From Candidatus Zixiibacteriota bacterium (GTDB lineage: Bacteria > Zixibacteria > MSB-5A5 > WJJR01 > JAJRUJ01), in NCBI GenBank assembly GCA_024277855.1, contig JAJRUJ010000068.1, positions 1 through 64,000 of the forward strand: a stretch of DNA of 64,000 bases, in the 5' to 3' direction. The notes below the pieces were generated by a model. It was not told the origin of the DNA. It searched no databases and worked only from the letters and a program-made list of their open reading frames with translations. A program made the translations under genes and the position numbers. Shown here one piece after another: positions 1 through 8,892 of the stretch. Position 1 is the stretch's first letter. Each line of letters begins with the position of its first letter.

Positions 1-501
1 GGCTGGTCGGACTGGTGCGCAGGCGGGCCACTTATTTTGACGATTCCGGATATGCCCAAAACTGGATTTACACAATTCGCTTGATGGTATCAGCTTATAA
101 AGAGGGCCGGATTTTCCTTGACTTTTTTGTTGAAAATCCTCTTAATAACAACGGCCATCCGGTACACTTTTCAACTGGTCTTTACAGGTCACCGGCTTTC
201 CGATATTTTCGCCGATTTCGACCTGAGAAGTTCGTTTATCAGGTATTCCGGCAGGGTATGGGGCGTAATCCGGCCACTTTACCGACTGGCAACCAATCCG
301 ACCACTTCTCCCAACCTTTTGATCGGTTGCTGTTCCGGCGGACCCGACGTGAGAGCCGTATTGGGGTAGTCTCACTCAGGCACCGGCTAAAGTTCGCAGA
401 GTTTCGGTAAAGTCCCCGTGGAGATTCCCTCGAGGTATAATGCCGGAATCAGGGCATTGACACTCGGCATCCGACGACTCTGGACGGCGACATGTAATCA
501 A
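1..501. other. Left-edge region without a convincing gene
   Basis: None of the three overlapping ORFs here (131, 83 and 77 aa) has a recognisable domain or a good ribosome binding site, and they mostly mirror each other on opposite strands. A short inverted repeat, AATGCC/GGCATT (439-444 and 453-458), lies just beyond the end of the copper ATPase gene. It has no T-tract on the minus strand, so it is only a weak terminator candidate. The rest could be a decayed gene or plain intergenic DNA. Confidence 0.4.
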
Positions 502-3117
502 TCAGATACGCACCCTCCGAAGTCTCAGTGCATTTGCAACCACCGACACTGAGCTAAGACTCATCGCGGCAGCAGCGAAGATGGGGCTTAGTAAAAGGCC
601 GAAAAACGGATAGAGCACTCCGGCGGCTATTGGTATGCCGGCTGAATTATAAACAAAGGCGAGAAATAGATTCTGCTTGATATTTCGAATGGTCATACGA
701 CTGAGCTTCCGGGCCCTGATGATGCCTCGAAGGTCGCCCTTGACGAGGGTAACCCCGGCACTTTCCATTGCCACATCGGTGCCGGTTCCCATAGCTATTC
801 CTACCTGCGCCTGAGCCAACGCCGGAGCATCGTTTATGCCATCGCCGGCCATCGCGACATACTTGCCGCGTTCCTGCAGTCGTTTGACCGCCTCCGCTTT
901 CTGATCCGGCAGTACCTCGGCCACAACTTCATCTATTCCCAGTTTTTCCGCGACTGCTGCTGCGGTGGTTTTGCTGTCGCCGGTGAGCATTACAATGGTT
1001 ATACCCTCGTCATGAAGCTGCTTTATCGCTTCAGGCGTGGTTTCCTTAATTGGATCGGCAACACCGATAAGGCCTGCCGGTTTTCCAGTGATGGCGACAA
1101 ACATTGCAGTTTGTCCTTCCCGTCGCATTGCTTCGGCCTTTTCGATAAGCGGTTGGGCATCGACTTGCAGTTGATCGAGCAAGGCCCGGTTACCCAGGGC
1201 GATTTGTTCGCCGTCGATTGTCCCGACAACGCCCTTACCGGTAATGGACTCGAAGTCATCTATGTTGCGGGGAGATACATTTCGTTCTTCTGCTCCAGCC
1301 ACGATGGCCGCGGCAAGGGGATGCTCGCTCCCTTTCTCCAGCCCGGCGGCCGCCGCCAACAGAGTCGCCTCATCCCAGGGAGCTTCAGCGTGGACCAAAA
1401 CGAGCTTGGGCTTGCCGAGAGTTAACGTTCCCGTTTTATCAACCACCAGGGTGTCGACTTTTCTTAAAACCTCGATGGCTTCGGCATTTTTGAATAGTAC
1501 GCCAACAGTGGCTCCTTTACCACTTGCCACCATAATCGACATTGGCGTAGCCAGTCCAAGCGCACAGGGACATGCGATAATTAAAACGGCGACAGCATTA
1601 ATCAACGCATGAGTCAGTTTCGGATCAGGGCCAATCAAAGCCCAGACTATAAATGTTACTACGGCAACACCAATAACTGTAGGCACAAAGTATGATGAAG
1701 CGATATCGGCCATTTTCTGAATAGGCGCCTTGCTCCGCTGGGCGTTGGCAACCATTTGGACGATTTGGGAAAGCAGTGTGTCGGCCCCGACCTTTTCCGC
1801 GACGATGATGATCGATCCAGTTCCATTGACGGTTGCCCCGATCACTTTGTCACCTGCGTTTTTCTCCACCGGCATCGGTTCACCGGTAATCATTGATTCA
1901 TCGACCGAACTGCCGCCCTCTGCAACGACGCCGTCAACCGGGACCTTTTCGCCGGGACGAACTCGAAGCTTGTCACCGAGTTGAACCTGGTCCAGAGGAA
2001 CATCCGCCTCAGTTCCGTCGGCGCTTATCCGGCGAGCCGTCTTCGGGGCCAATCCTAACAATGCTTTAATCGCGGCACCTGTCTGGCTACGAGCACGCAG
2101 CTCAAGAACCTGACCCAACAAAACGAGGGTCACGATTACGGCGGCGGCTTCAAAATAGACCCCGACGTTTCCGGCCTGATCCCGAAATGCGGCAGGAAAA
2201 ATCCCGGGGAACAGCGCGGCAATCAAGCTGTATATATAAGCAACCCCGACACCGAGGCCGATTAGCGTGAACATGTTGGGACTGCGATTAACAATTGACT
2301 GGTATCCCCGGACAAAAAACGGCAGTCCCCCCCAGAGAACGACCGGTGTCGCCAGGATAAGTTCCAGTATTGTAAATGTGCGAGCGGATGCGATTAACTG
2401 CAACCAGTCATGAATTCCCGGCACCAGGTCGCCCATGGCCAGGAACAAAAGCGGTATTGCAAAACCCGTGCTAACCCAAAAACGTCGCGTCATATCACGC
2501 AACTCAAGATTTTCTTCTTCCTCCAGTGTAACCGAGCGGGGCTCCAGCGCCATACCGCAAAGCGGACAATTGCCGGGGCTGTCTTGTACAATCTCCGGGT
2601 GCATTGGGCACGTGTATTCGGTCTTGGCGGGTTGAATAACGGGAGATTTGGGCTCCAGCGCCATGCCGCACTTCGGGCAGTTGCCCGGCCCGGCCTGCGC
2701 AATTTCGGGGTGCATCGGACAAGTATAGGTTCTGTCCGAAGGCGTTCCTGCGGTCGATGACGAGTCGTGCGGATGCGAGTGGTCTGGATGACCGGCATGT
2801 TTCGTATCGCCGGAATGATGCGGCGTCTCCCGGTGGATGAACTCATCAGGGTTTGCCACAAATTTCTCCCGGCAACCTGCCGAGCAAAAATAGAGAGTGT
2901 GATCCTCATGCTCTACACTGTGCGGACTATCAGGGGTTACCTTCATGCCGCAAACCGGGTCTTTTAGCCCAGACTCACGCCCAGCAGAATTTCGTTTATG
3001 CTCGAATTCCTCTTTGCAGTGCGCGCTACAGAAATAGACGGGTTTACCTTCTATCTCAAGACGATGAGGTGATGTATCTTCCACTGACATCCCGCATGTG
3101 GGGTCAATATAGCTCAT
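502..3117 (-). CDS. copA: Copper-exporting P1B-type ATPase with N-terminal YHS and metal-binding domains
   Basis: ATP-driven inner-membrane pump that exports Cu(I). The N-terminus carries two YHS/TRASH-like modules (DPTCGM, DPVCGM), a His-rich linker and two heavy-metal-binding motifs of the YTCPMHPEI...CPKCGM type. The core has the TGEP loop, the [10 protein letters not shown] ion motif, the phosphorylated Asp in DKTGTLT (about D560), the SEHPLA nucleotide motif and GDGINDAP. The last helices carry YN and MSLSS, the signature of the Cu(I) P1B-1 group. The ORF track begins at an upstream GTG. I place the start at the ATG before SYIDPTCGM because AGGAGGT lies 7 nt upstream, giving 871 residues. 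It is the last gene of a six-gene leftward copper operon. The N-terminal sensor-like domains are larger than in classical CopA. Confidence 0.95.
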   Translation of the reverse strand: MSYIDPTCGMSVEDTSPHRLEIEGKPVYFCSAHCKEEFEHKRNSAGRESGLKDPVCGMKVTPDSPHSVEHEDHTLYFCSAGCREKFVANPDEFIHRETPHHSGDTKHAGHPDHSHPHDSSSTAGTPSDRTYTCPMHPEIAQAGPGNCPKCGMALEPKSPVIQPAKTEYTCPMHPEIVQDSPGNCPLCGMALEPRSVTLEEEENLELRDMTRRFWVSTGFAIPLLFLAMGDLVPGIHDWLQLIASARTFTILELILATPVVLWGGLPFFVRGYQSIVNRSPNMFTLIGLGVGVAYIYSLIAALFPGIFPAAFRDQAGNVGVYFEAAAVIVTLVLLGQVLELRARSQTGAAIKALLGLAPKTARRISADGTEADVPLDQVQLGDKLRVRPGEKVPVDGVVAEGGSSVDESMITGEPMPVEKNAGDKVIGATVNGTGSIIIVAEKVGADTLLSQIVQMVANAQRSKAPIQKMADIASSYFVPTVIGVAVVTFIVWALIGPDPKLTHALINAVAVLIIACPCALGLATPMSIMVASGKGATVGVLFKNAEAIEVLRKVDTLVVDKTGTLTLGKPKLVLVHAEAPWDEATLLAAAAGLEKGSEHPLAAAIVAGAEERNVSPRNIDDFESITGKGVVGTIDGEQIALGNRALLDQLQVDAQPLIEKAEAMRREGQTAMFVAITGKPAGLIGVADPIKETTPEAIKQLHDEGITIVMLTGDSKTTAAAVAEKLGIDEVVAEVLPDQKAEAVKRLQERGKYVAMAGDGINDAPALAQAQVGIAMGTGTDVAMESAGVTLVKGDLRGIIRARKLSRMTIRNIKQNLFLAFVYNSAGIPIAAGVLYPFFGLLLSPIFAAAAMSLSSVSVVANALRLRRVRI

Positions 3118-3161
3118 CTTGTTTACCTCCTCGGTCTCGTCTCCACGCACCATCCATCAGG

Positions 3162-3332
3162 TTAGTGGCAGCTTGAACCTTTTTCGTTGGTCGTTTTAGT
3201 CTCGCCGGACGTTTTGTCTTCGGCATGTCCTTTATGTCCGCCATGAGAATGCCCGCCACCGCAGCAGCCACCTTTCCGCATCATCAGGAAGATAAGGCCG
3301 CCGATCACCACAAGCCATATAATGTTTTCCAT
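3162..3332 (-). CDS. Small membrane-anchored Cys/His-rich protein (putative metal-binding)
   Basis: This 56-residue protein is too short for the ORF track. It starts with one hydrophobic helix (ENIIWLVVIGGLIFLMM) followed by a basic residue and a soluble tail starting GGCCGGGHSHGGHKGH and ending SSCH. GGTAGG sits about 8 nt before the ATG. It lies 8 nt after the SHOCT gene and 44 nt before copA, so it is clearly in the same operon. The adjacent Cys pair and the His cluster suggest copper binding at the membrane, perhaps handing metal to CopA or trapping it. This is inferred from composition and context, since I do not recognise a named family. Confidence 0.75.
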   Translation of the reverse strand: MENIIWLVVIGGLIFLMMRKGGCCGGGHSHGGHKGHAEDKTSGETKTTNEKGSSCH

Positions 3333-3340
3333 CCTGATAC

Positions 3341-3553
3341 CTACCTTTCCAGGATATCACGCTTCATCTTCTCGAAATCACTCCGCGTAATTTCGCCGGC
3401 GGCATACCGCTCTTTTAACAGACCGAGTGGATCCCGCGAACCAGACTCATCCCTGGTTGGAAAGCTAAACAGAACCTTTGCCAGAACGACTACCCCTACC
3501 GCGATAGCAATCCAAAACAGGATCATGCCAAAACCGCCAAATCCAAAGTGCAT
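3341..3553 (-). CDS. SHOCT-domain small membrane protein
   Basis: A 70-residue protein with an N-terminal Gly/Phe-rich stretch, one transmembrane helix (ILFWIAIAVGVVVLAKVLF) and a C-terminal SHOCT module (DPLGLLKERYAAGEITRSDF). SHOCT domains are short two-helix units often attached to membrane segments, and their molecular role is poorly defined. Genes like this often sit in bacterial copper-resistance clusters. It lies 14 nt after the DUF302 gene and 8 nt before the small Cys/His protein, so it is co-transcribed. No metal ligand is obvious, so an assembly or oligomerisation role is more likely than direct binding. Confidence 0.85.
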   Translation of the reverse strand: MHFGFGGFGMILFWIAIAVGVVVLAKVLFSFPTRDESGSRDPLGLLKERYAAGEITRSDFEKMKRDILER

Positions 3554-3567
3554 TTTCCATCATCCCC

Positions 3568-3984
3568 TTAAAAACCGGCCGATACCGACTCCAGCGACGC
3601 CAGAACAGCTTTCAGTCTACTTTGAACATCTTCGGCAACCGGTTCAAGCGTTGTATTTCCAACAATACTGAAGTTCTTCACCGGATCAATGGCGGCCACC
3701 ACGCATTTCCCTTCGCTGGTCTCATAGACTATCACATTGCACGGCAGTAGCAGGCCGAGTTCTATATCTTCGGTCAACGCCTGGTGTGCCAGCGGTGGAT
3801 TGCACGCTCCCAAAATGCGATACCGTCTGAAGTCGACATCCAGCTTCTTTTTGAGTGTCGCTTTGACATCTATATCACTCAGGATGCCGAAGCCCTGGTC
3901 GGCTAAGGCCTGCACCGTGCTTGTCACCACGTCATCGAACGGCCCTTCTTTTTGTATGCCGATTCCATATTGGGTGTCGTACAT
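3568..3984 (-). CDS. DUF302 family protein
   Basis: A 138-residue soluble protein of the DUF302 family, whose fold is a small alpha/beta unit without known catalysis. It begins YGIGIQKEGPFDDVV and has the family pattern ILGACNPPLAHQAL followed by LLLPCNVIVYE. No signal peptide is visible, so it is probably cytoplasmic. The single Cys in the ACNP and PCNV motifs are conserved in the family and could bind a thiophilic metal, but this is inference. It is the third gene of the copper operon, between the TRASH and SHOCT genes. DUF302 genes often sit beside metal and sulfur redox genes. Confidence 0.88.
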   Translation of the reverse strand: MYDTQYGIGIQKEGPFDDVVTSTVQALADQGFGILSDIDVKATLKKKLDVDFRRYRILGACNPPLAHQALTEDIELGLLLPCNVIVYETSEGKCVVAAIDPVKNFSIVGNTTLEPVAEDVQSRLKAVLASLESVSAGF

Positions 3985-4022
3985 GAGTATTCTCCTTTTA
4001 CATACGCGTTACACGCAACCGG

Positions 4023-4505
4023 CTATTTATGAGTGTGTGCTTTCGCTGAGGATTCTGCGACCGAAACAATAAAGCGACACACCCCGGCGTGAACCGTCAT
4101 TTTGCTTTGCAGAGCTTCCATCAGCTCCCGATGATCACCAAGCACATTGGGTAAGCTATCAAGTCCTGCCGACTCAGAAACCCGGTCGAAGTGGCGATAT
4201 AGATCAGCAAAGGACCGCTCAATTTCTGAAAAGGCGCTTTGCAGATTTCGGAGCAGGTCGGGATCCCGGGAGAGGACCTCGTCAAGTCCGGTTTCACCGT
4301 TTTGCCGCATGATTTTCTGAGAATGGGCTTTCAAAGCGTAATCCCCAAGAACGGACCGCGCAACGGCAATATAGTGTTCGGGGGCGCGATCAAACTCCCT
4401 TTCGCAGAGTGGGCAACACACCAGATAGGTATGATTGTCACGTTCGATAGTGTTCTGGGCTTTTGGCCTGGTGACTATCTTTCCGCAGGTTATGCATCTG
4501 TTCAT
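4023..4505 (-). CDS. TRASH-like zinc-ribbon protein with helical C-terminus
   Basis: A 160-residue protein starting MNRCITCGKIVT with a second cysteine pair in YLVCCPLCEREFD. This CxxC...CCxxC arrangement matches the TRASH/YHS metal-binding fold seen in metallochaperones and metal sensors. The remaining 110 residues look alpha-helical and have no catalytic motif. The track ORF starts four residues earlier at an unlikely codon. GGAGG lies 5 nt before the chosen ATG. As the second gene of the copper operon it is probably a cytoplasmic copper sensor or chaperone. I see no DNA-binding helix-turn-helix, so a regulator role is not shown. Confidence 0.75.
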   Translation of the reverse strand: MNRCITCGKIVTRPKAQNTIERDNHTYLVCCPLCEREFDRAPEHYIAVARSVLGDYALKAHSQKIMRQNGETGLDEVLSRDPDLLRNLQSAFSEIERSFADLYRHFDRVSESAGLDSLPNVLGDHRELMEALQSKMTVHAGVCRFIVSVAESSAKAHTHK

Positions 4506-4527
4506 TGTAACCTCCAAGTGTGATTGA

Positions 4528-4562
4528 CAACCGGGGTGACCCGGTCTGAGCCGCCCCGGTTG
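4528..4562 (-). promoter_or_regulatory. Intra-operon stem-loop between the Met-rich gene and the TRASH gene
   Basis: Perfect 9-bp arms CAACCGGGG and CCCCGGTTG are separated by 17 nt. They lie in the 120-nt gap between the first and second genes of the copper operon. No T-run follows on the minus strand, so this is more likely a partial terminator or RNA-processing and stability element than a full terminator. It could let the first gene be expressed above the rest. Confidence 0.5.
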
Positions 4563-4625
4563 CGGGAAATCAATCAGTGTCTGAGAGATTCCCCCTAATC
4601 ACCTGAGTTCTTATTGCCTGGCCCA

Positions 4626-5033
4626 TTATTTGCCCATCATCATACCACAATCCATCTTACCCATCTTGCCCATCTTGCCATCCGAGTTCATCATCTTCAT
4701 GCACATGGCCTGATGCTCAGCCATGTTATCACTCATGGCCTGCATCATTTCCTGATGTTTCTTCATCTCGGTTTTGAGGGCATTGATGTCGTTTATTTGC
4801 ATCATAGCATTGAAATTCTCCTGAAGCTTGCCGAAGTTATTCGACATCAGTTTACAGTTTTGCGACATCTCGCCCATCTTCCCCATATTCATCATGCCGG
4901 ACTGGGATGTTGAATCGGCCATACCCATAGATGAGCGGTCGTGATTGCCTCCCATCATCTGGGCAACTCCGAAGGAAGCAAGCCCGAGGGTGAGCAGGAT
5001 AACTGTTGCCAGCATTCGGATTGAGTGTTTCAT
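4626..5033 (-). CDS. Methionine-rich secreted copper-binding protein (putative)
   Basis: A 135-residue exported protein. A signal peptide (MKHSIRMLATVILLTLGLASFGVAQ) is followed by a mature part in which Met is exceptionally frequent (about 29 of 135 residues overall), many in MxxM and MGKM runs. It ends DCGMMMGK, with three Cys and several His. Met-rich motifs bind Cu(I) in the periplasm, as in CopC/PcoE-like and CusF-like proteins, though the sequence is not a clear member of either family. AAGGAGG is 7 nt upstream of the ATG, so translation should be strong. It is the first gene of the copper operon. A periplasmic copper sponge is the likely role, inferred from composition. Confidence 0.75.
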   Translation of the reverse strand: MKHSIRMLATVILLTLGLASFGVAQMMGGNHDRSSMGMADSTSQSGMMNMGKMGEMSQNCKLMSNNFGKLQENFNAMMQINDINALKTEMKKHQEMMQAMSDNMAEHQAMCMKMMNSDGKMGKMGKMDCGMMMGK

Positions 5034-5387
5034 TTCAATTCCTCCTTGTTTTGCGTTATGAACCGTGCAAAAGCAATTACCATGCCGGGTGAGGTGTTCA
5101 CCTCATACTCGACTGTCATACCAATAGTTACAGCGTTTGATAACATTCTGTGTCTTGAATTATAGAAACAATTCGTAGAATACTCTTCGGTATTATACAG
5201 CGTTGAAGATAATTCTCTACTTCTGTTCAAGACAATTGTTCTCAATGAACCAAAACGGTTCCGGACATTGGTTCCCAACACGACTATGAGCAAGAATGCC
5301 GGACTGTTTTTTGTTGACAAGTTGTTGTCGGTTATAGATGGTTCGTTTGTTGTGTTGGACTTTTTTGTCTTGGACAAAGGATGACCT
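5034..5387. other. Divergent intergenic region controlling the copper genes
   Basis: This 354-bp spacer separates the leftward copper operon from the rightward multicopper oxidase. ORF 5030-5587 across it is a shadow of the oxidase gene. A TATAAT on the minus strand (5159-5164) could be a -10 box of the copper operon, but no good -35 accompanies it. The palindrome at 5090-5105 lies between it and the first gene. Further right, GAACC-aaaac-GGTTC (5247-5261) with another GGTTC at 5270 forms a second symmetric element nearer the oxidase. Confidence 0.5.
5090..5105. promoter_or_regulatory. Candidate operator palindrome
   Basis: TGAGGTGTTCACCTCA is a perfect 16-bp palindrome (7-bp arms, 2-nt centre) 57 bp upstream of the Met-rich gene. 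Its size and place fit a dimeric repressor or activator site for the copper operon. It does not match the CueR, CopY or CsoR consensus sequences I know. Confidence 0.45.
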
Positions 5388-6578
5388 ATGGACAGGCGAC
5401 GTTTCCTGAAGACCGGAGTTTCAATATCGGCCGCATCGCTTTTTCCCGCCTCGCTTCTTACACCGGAAGCTTTGGCGGCTGTTCCTGAGAGCTTTCCAAA
5501 GCCGATGACCCCAACCCTGGACGGTGATGTAAAGGAATTCCAGATTTCGGTAGATATCCACCAGCAGGAAATAGTACCCGGGTTCAAATTTCACACCCTG
5601 GCCTTCAATAATCGGATTCCCGGTCCCGAAATACGGGTCACTCGCGGCGACAAGATCAGAGTCGTGTTTAAAAATGAGACGGAACTCAACCATACTATTC
5701 ATTGGCATGGGATGTATGTGCCCTGGCGTATGGATGGTGTCCCCTATGTGACCCAAATGCCGGTGATGCCCGGCAAAACATTTGTCTACGAGTTTGTCGC
5801 CGAGCCATATGGCACCCACTTCTATCATTGTCACTGGGGTACGTTACTTCATATGCAAGCCGGGATGTACGGCAGTTTTATTATTGAAGATCCCGATGAT
5901 CCGATCAGGAAACAATTCAACTATGAACGAGAATATACTCTTATCTATTCTGCCCACGATGTAAATTTCATCAGAAAAGAATTGAATACCATGTTGGACA
6001 GAATGAAAGAGCGGATGTACCTGATGAAGCAGGGCCGTTTTGACAAGGAACGATTTGCCACATTCGATACAAAAGATGAGTTAGTGGAGGCAGTAGAGAA
6101 TGGTTATCAACCTCCTTATGCAATCAACCGTCGCTCTCCTTCAGAGCTGCCACAACCGAACTGGTTTACGGTTAACGGCAAATCGTATCCAATGACGCCG
6201 AATCTGCTGATCAAACAAGGCGAAAACATCCGAGTTCGTTTGATAAATGCCGGAACCGAAGAGCATTTTCTTCATTTGCATGGCCACGACTTCTGGCTGG
6301 TCTGCGATGACGGTGTCCCGGTACCGCAACCATGGCAGATGAATACGGTCCGACTCAGCCCCGGTAAAACAATTGATATTATGATTGAAGGAAAAAACCG
6401 TGGGATCTGGACATTCCACGATCATGATACTAGGCGAGTCACAAACAACGGGTTGTATCCGGGAGGAAATCTGCTGGCATTGGTCTATGAAGATACCCCG
6501 CCTGAAGAAATGGAGTTGAACCCCATGGCCAAGAAAATGGGTCTTAACAACCTGCCAATAGTTGCCCTTGATGAATAA
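5388..6578 (+). CDS. Tat-exported multicopper oxidase with type 1 copper site in domain 1
   Basis: A 396-residue oxidase probably acting on Cu(I) or a phenolic substrate in the periplasm. The N-terminus is a twin-arginine signal (MDRRRFLKTG...). Copper motifs in order are HWHGMYVPW, HFYHCHWGTLLHMQAGM (C148, type 1 Cys and Met), HFLHLHGHDFW and FHDHDTRRVTNNG. In three-domain laccases the type 1 Cys lies in the last HCH motif. Here the last motif is HDH (about 344-346) and the Cys is in the first domain. This resembles the domain-1 arrangement of type C two-domain oxidases and nitrite reductases. An extra helical insert (about residues 200-230, LDRMKERMYLMKQG) links the two cupredoxin domains. 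It is divergent from the copper operon and followed by an outer-membrane protein, which supports a copper detoxification role. Confidence 0.88.
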   Translation: MDRRRFLKTGVSISAASLFPASLLTPEALAAVPESFPKPMTPTLDGDVKEFQISVDIHQQEIVPGFKFHTLAFNNRIPGPEIRVTRGDKIRVVFKNETELNHTIHWHGMYVPWRMDGVPYVTQMPVMPGKTFVYEFVAEPYGTHFYHCHWGTLLHMQAGMYGSFIIEDPDDPIRKQFNYEREYTLIYSAHDVNFIRKELNTMLDRMKERMYLMKQGRFDKERFATFDTKDELVEAVENGYQPPYAINRRSPSELPQPNWFTVNGKSYPMTPNLLIKQGENIRVRLINAGTEEHFLHLHGHDFWLVCDDGVPVPQPWQMNTVRLSPGKTIDIMIEGKNRGIWTFHDHDTRRVTNNGLYPGGNLLALVYEDTPPEEMELNPMAKKMGLNNLPIVALDE

Positions 6579-6651
6579 AAACCTGAGAAGTCCGGGCAAG
6601 ATAATGTTTGGGGTATAAATGTTTTGGGCGTTTATCGGTAGGGAGAAGACT

Positions 6652-7845
6652 ATGCTAAAGTATTTTATTCTCGTGAGTATCATCCCGGTTCTCGTTGTGG
6701 GAGCGGCAGGACAAGTAGTCGCGGAAGTAGCCCCGGAAATCCAGTTGGGTGCCCGCGGTGTCATGTCTCTTAATACTGACATCATAAACGACCAGGTCAC
6801 CAACGCTGTAAGTGATTATTCCGACACTGATTTAATGGTTGGTTTCAGACAAAAAATGTATAACCGCTTTCGCGGGCAACTGGTTATCGGCTTCCAATTC
6901 CCCGATGCCGAATCCGATCTTGGCCAGGTATTTTTTCACCAGACATTTATTAAAATAGAAGATCAATTCAACATTCTTAAAATGGGTCGCTCACGTGTGA
7001 AAACAACCCTGTTCGACTTTCCCACATTACGGGATGATGACGCCTTGTTGTTAACCACAGTGCTCAATCCGTTTTCTGACGGCCAGAATAGCGAAGATCA
7101 TCAGTATGGCAATGTATTGGAATACACTCACTTATTTGGACAGCGGTATCAGTTGCAATTCCATGCCGAGCATTTCAGAAAGGTGCCGGAGATCCCCGGT
7201 GCCGCCGAAACAGACTTTGGATTAAACGCTTTAGGTTTTGTGCTGCAATATCGCGTTCCTGAAACTCAGAGATGGAATCGTTCGCTTATTCAATCAGTCA
7301 GTATCGGCAGCAACAACTTCGTGACCAATCGACAGGGGTTTTCCAGTGAATATGACCAGGCATTAAAAAACTTCTTATTTGGTTTTGTTGTCAACCTCAA
7401 ACCTGATCCGGTGCATTTCTGGGATTTGCGTTCGCAAACGATCTATAATACCGGTTTTGCTGAACTGCGGGGCATTGAAAAATTCAGCGATCTGGCTCGC
7501 GCCGAAGCAATTGGCAATTATACTTCCATCCGTTATCTCTACCGTAAGATGGAACGTCCCACGCTTCAGGTCGCATTGTCAGGTGGCTATAAGAATTTTC
7601 CCAATACAATTCAACCAACCGAGCTTTTCCAGGTAGCAAGCAATCTGTTTTACCGAATCGGCCAAAACTTTGATGTCGGTTTGCAGGTTCAGTATAAAGG
7701 TTTTTCGGGTGATCTGAAAAGGATGTATGGTGACGACATGATGCGTATTCAGTTTTCGCTCATTTACTCTATTGATCAATCGTGGAACAATCAGTTTGAT
7801 GATCGCGAGTCTTTGTTAAATCTGGAACACGGATACATACCGTAA
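6652..7845 (+). CDS. Outer-membrane beta-barrel protein of the copper locus
   Basis: A 397-residue exported protein. A signal peptide (MLKYFILVSIIPVLVVGAAGQVVA) is followed by alternating hydrophobic strands with aromatic girdles (RGQLVIGFQF, TLQVALSGGY, MRIQFSLIYS), typical of an outer-membrane barrel. I do not recognise a named porin or CopB family. The track ORF starts 11 residues earlier. The chosen ATG has GGGAGAAG just upstream. The gene starts 73 nt after the multicopper oxidase with no terminator between, so the two are probably co-transcribed. A role in copper passage or tolerance is inferred only from that context. Confidence 0.7.
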   Translation: MLKYFILVSIIPVLVVGAAGQVVAEVAPEIQLGARGVMSLNTDIINDQVTNAVSDYSDTDLMVGFRQKMYNRFRGQLVIGFQFPDAESDLGQVFFHQTFIKIEDQFNILKMGRSRVKTTLFDFPTLRDDDALLLTTVLNPFSDGQNSEDHQYGNVLEYTHLFGQRYQLQFHAEHFRKVPEIPGAAETDFGLNALGFVLQYRVPETQRWNRSLIQSVSIGSNNFVTNRQGFSSEYDQALKNFLFGFVVNLKPDPVHFWDLRSQTIYNTGFAELRGIEKFSDLARAEAIGNYTSIRYLYRKMERPTLQVALSGGYKNFPNTIQPTELFQVASNLFYRIGQNFDVGLQVQYKGFSGDLKRMYGDDMMRIQFSLIYSIDQSWNNQFDDRESLLNLEHGYIP

Positions 7846-8258
7846 ATAATAAATTGAAAACAATCACAAGTCGTATCCCCTGGGGACGGCTCGGTGGTGC
7901 GGATGGCTCAGGCGATGAACGGCGCAGCCAGCTCGTTGATTACGGCCGACGTCGCATATTGAACGGATCAAAGGCAAGTTTCGGCGACGGATCGGGATCC
8001 CGGGGCATTGACCAACGGACGTTCCGCACCGGTCTTGCTCGATGGCCTTTGCGCTACCGGCCAAATCAGCATGTACAGAATCCACCGCCGGCGTATTCTG
8101 CGTTAGTCGCGAAAGTAACTTGAAAATGTTGCACAGACGAAAAAAGAAAAGTAAAGTGACCGAGACTTCGTCAGCAATTACCATAAACTTCGGAATATGG
8201 CCGAGTATTTCCGGATAAAATAAGCACCCGTGCCGATATATTCAAAACGGCAATTACA
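7846..8258. other. Intergenic region upstream of the sigma-factor operon
   Basis: ORFs on both strands (89 and 106 aa) overlap each other and lack domains and ribosome binding sites, so I leave them out. The region should hold the promoter of the sigma-CHAT operon. Near its right end lies a near-palindrome CGGAATA...TATTTCCG (8191-8213) about 50 bp before the sigma-factor ATG, a possible autoregulatory site. No classical sigma70 promoter is clear. Confidence 0.4.
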
Positions 8259-8837
8259 ATGACAGATATTGCAAACACGTCCGACGCGAAGCTGGCGGCA
8301 CAGTGTCGGGCCGGTGACGAGGACGCCTGGCGGGAATTTATTCGTCGCTTTGGACCACTAATGTATGGAATCATGCATCGGTTCAACTTTTCCTCTGAAG
8401 AGAGGGATGATATTTTCGGACATGTCTGCCTGCTTATTTTACGACATATCAACGAATTGCGCCGAGACAACCGTATTGCCGCCTACGTGGCAACGACCAC
8501 TTACCATGAGTGCTTGGCGCGTGTCAAAGAGCTGAATCGCTACGCGGATCCCGGATTAAGCCAACACCATCTGGATCAGTTGACAGAAGCCGCCCCTGAT
8601 CAGGAACAACTTATCACCCAGGCCCAGCGTGAACATTTACTTAACCGGGGTCTGGGCCAGCTTGATCAGCGGTGCCGTCAATTATTGGAAATGTTGTTTT
8701 ATGAATCGCCGACTCCAACGTACGTGGAAATCGCCGAACGACTTGGAGTAAAAACATCCGCGGTTGGTCCGATTCGGGGCCGCTGTCTAACCCGGTTACG
8801 GACCTTGCTCAAGCAACTGGGGTTCGAGAAGTTATGA
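8259..8837 (+). CDS. ECF-type RNA polymerase sigma factor
   Basis: A 192-residue sigma-70 family protein. Region 2 covers about residues 10-85, with GDEDAWREFIRRFGPLMYGI and then DIFGHVCLLILRHINELRRD. Region 4 covers about 125-185, with RGLGQLDQRCRQLLEMLFYE and the helix-turn-helix TYVEIAERLGVKTSAVGPIR. There is no region 1 or 3, which is normal for ECF factors. No strong Shine-Dalgarno precedes the ATG. It heads an operon with an anti-sigma-like protein, a TPR-CHAT protease and a secreted subtilisin, so it probably transcribes these genes and other targets in response to an unknown signal. A related layout (regulator, anti-sigma, protease) recurs at 38.9-43.2 kb. Confidence 0.93.
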   Translation: MTDIANTSDAKLAAQCRAGDEDAWREFIRRFGPLMYGIMHRFNFSSEERDDIFGHVCLLILRHINELRRDNRIAAYVATTTYHECLARVKELNRYADPGLSQHHLDQLTEAAPDQEQLITQAQREHLLNRGLGQLDQRCRQLLEMLFYESPTPTYVEIAERLGVKTSAVGPIRGRCLTRLRTLLKQLGFEKL

Positions 8838-8892
8838 ATAGAGACGTATTTTTATTGTCCGAAGTATCTCTTATATACGGCAGGGAATATAG

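Noticed and set aside
15-410. Three overlapping ORFs at the left edge.
   Set aside because: No domain, no ribosome binding site, and mirrored on both strands.
7854-8184. ORFs of 89 and 106 aa between the barrel gene and the sigma factor.
   Set aside because: They overlap on opposite strands, have no motif, and the region must hold a promoter.
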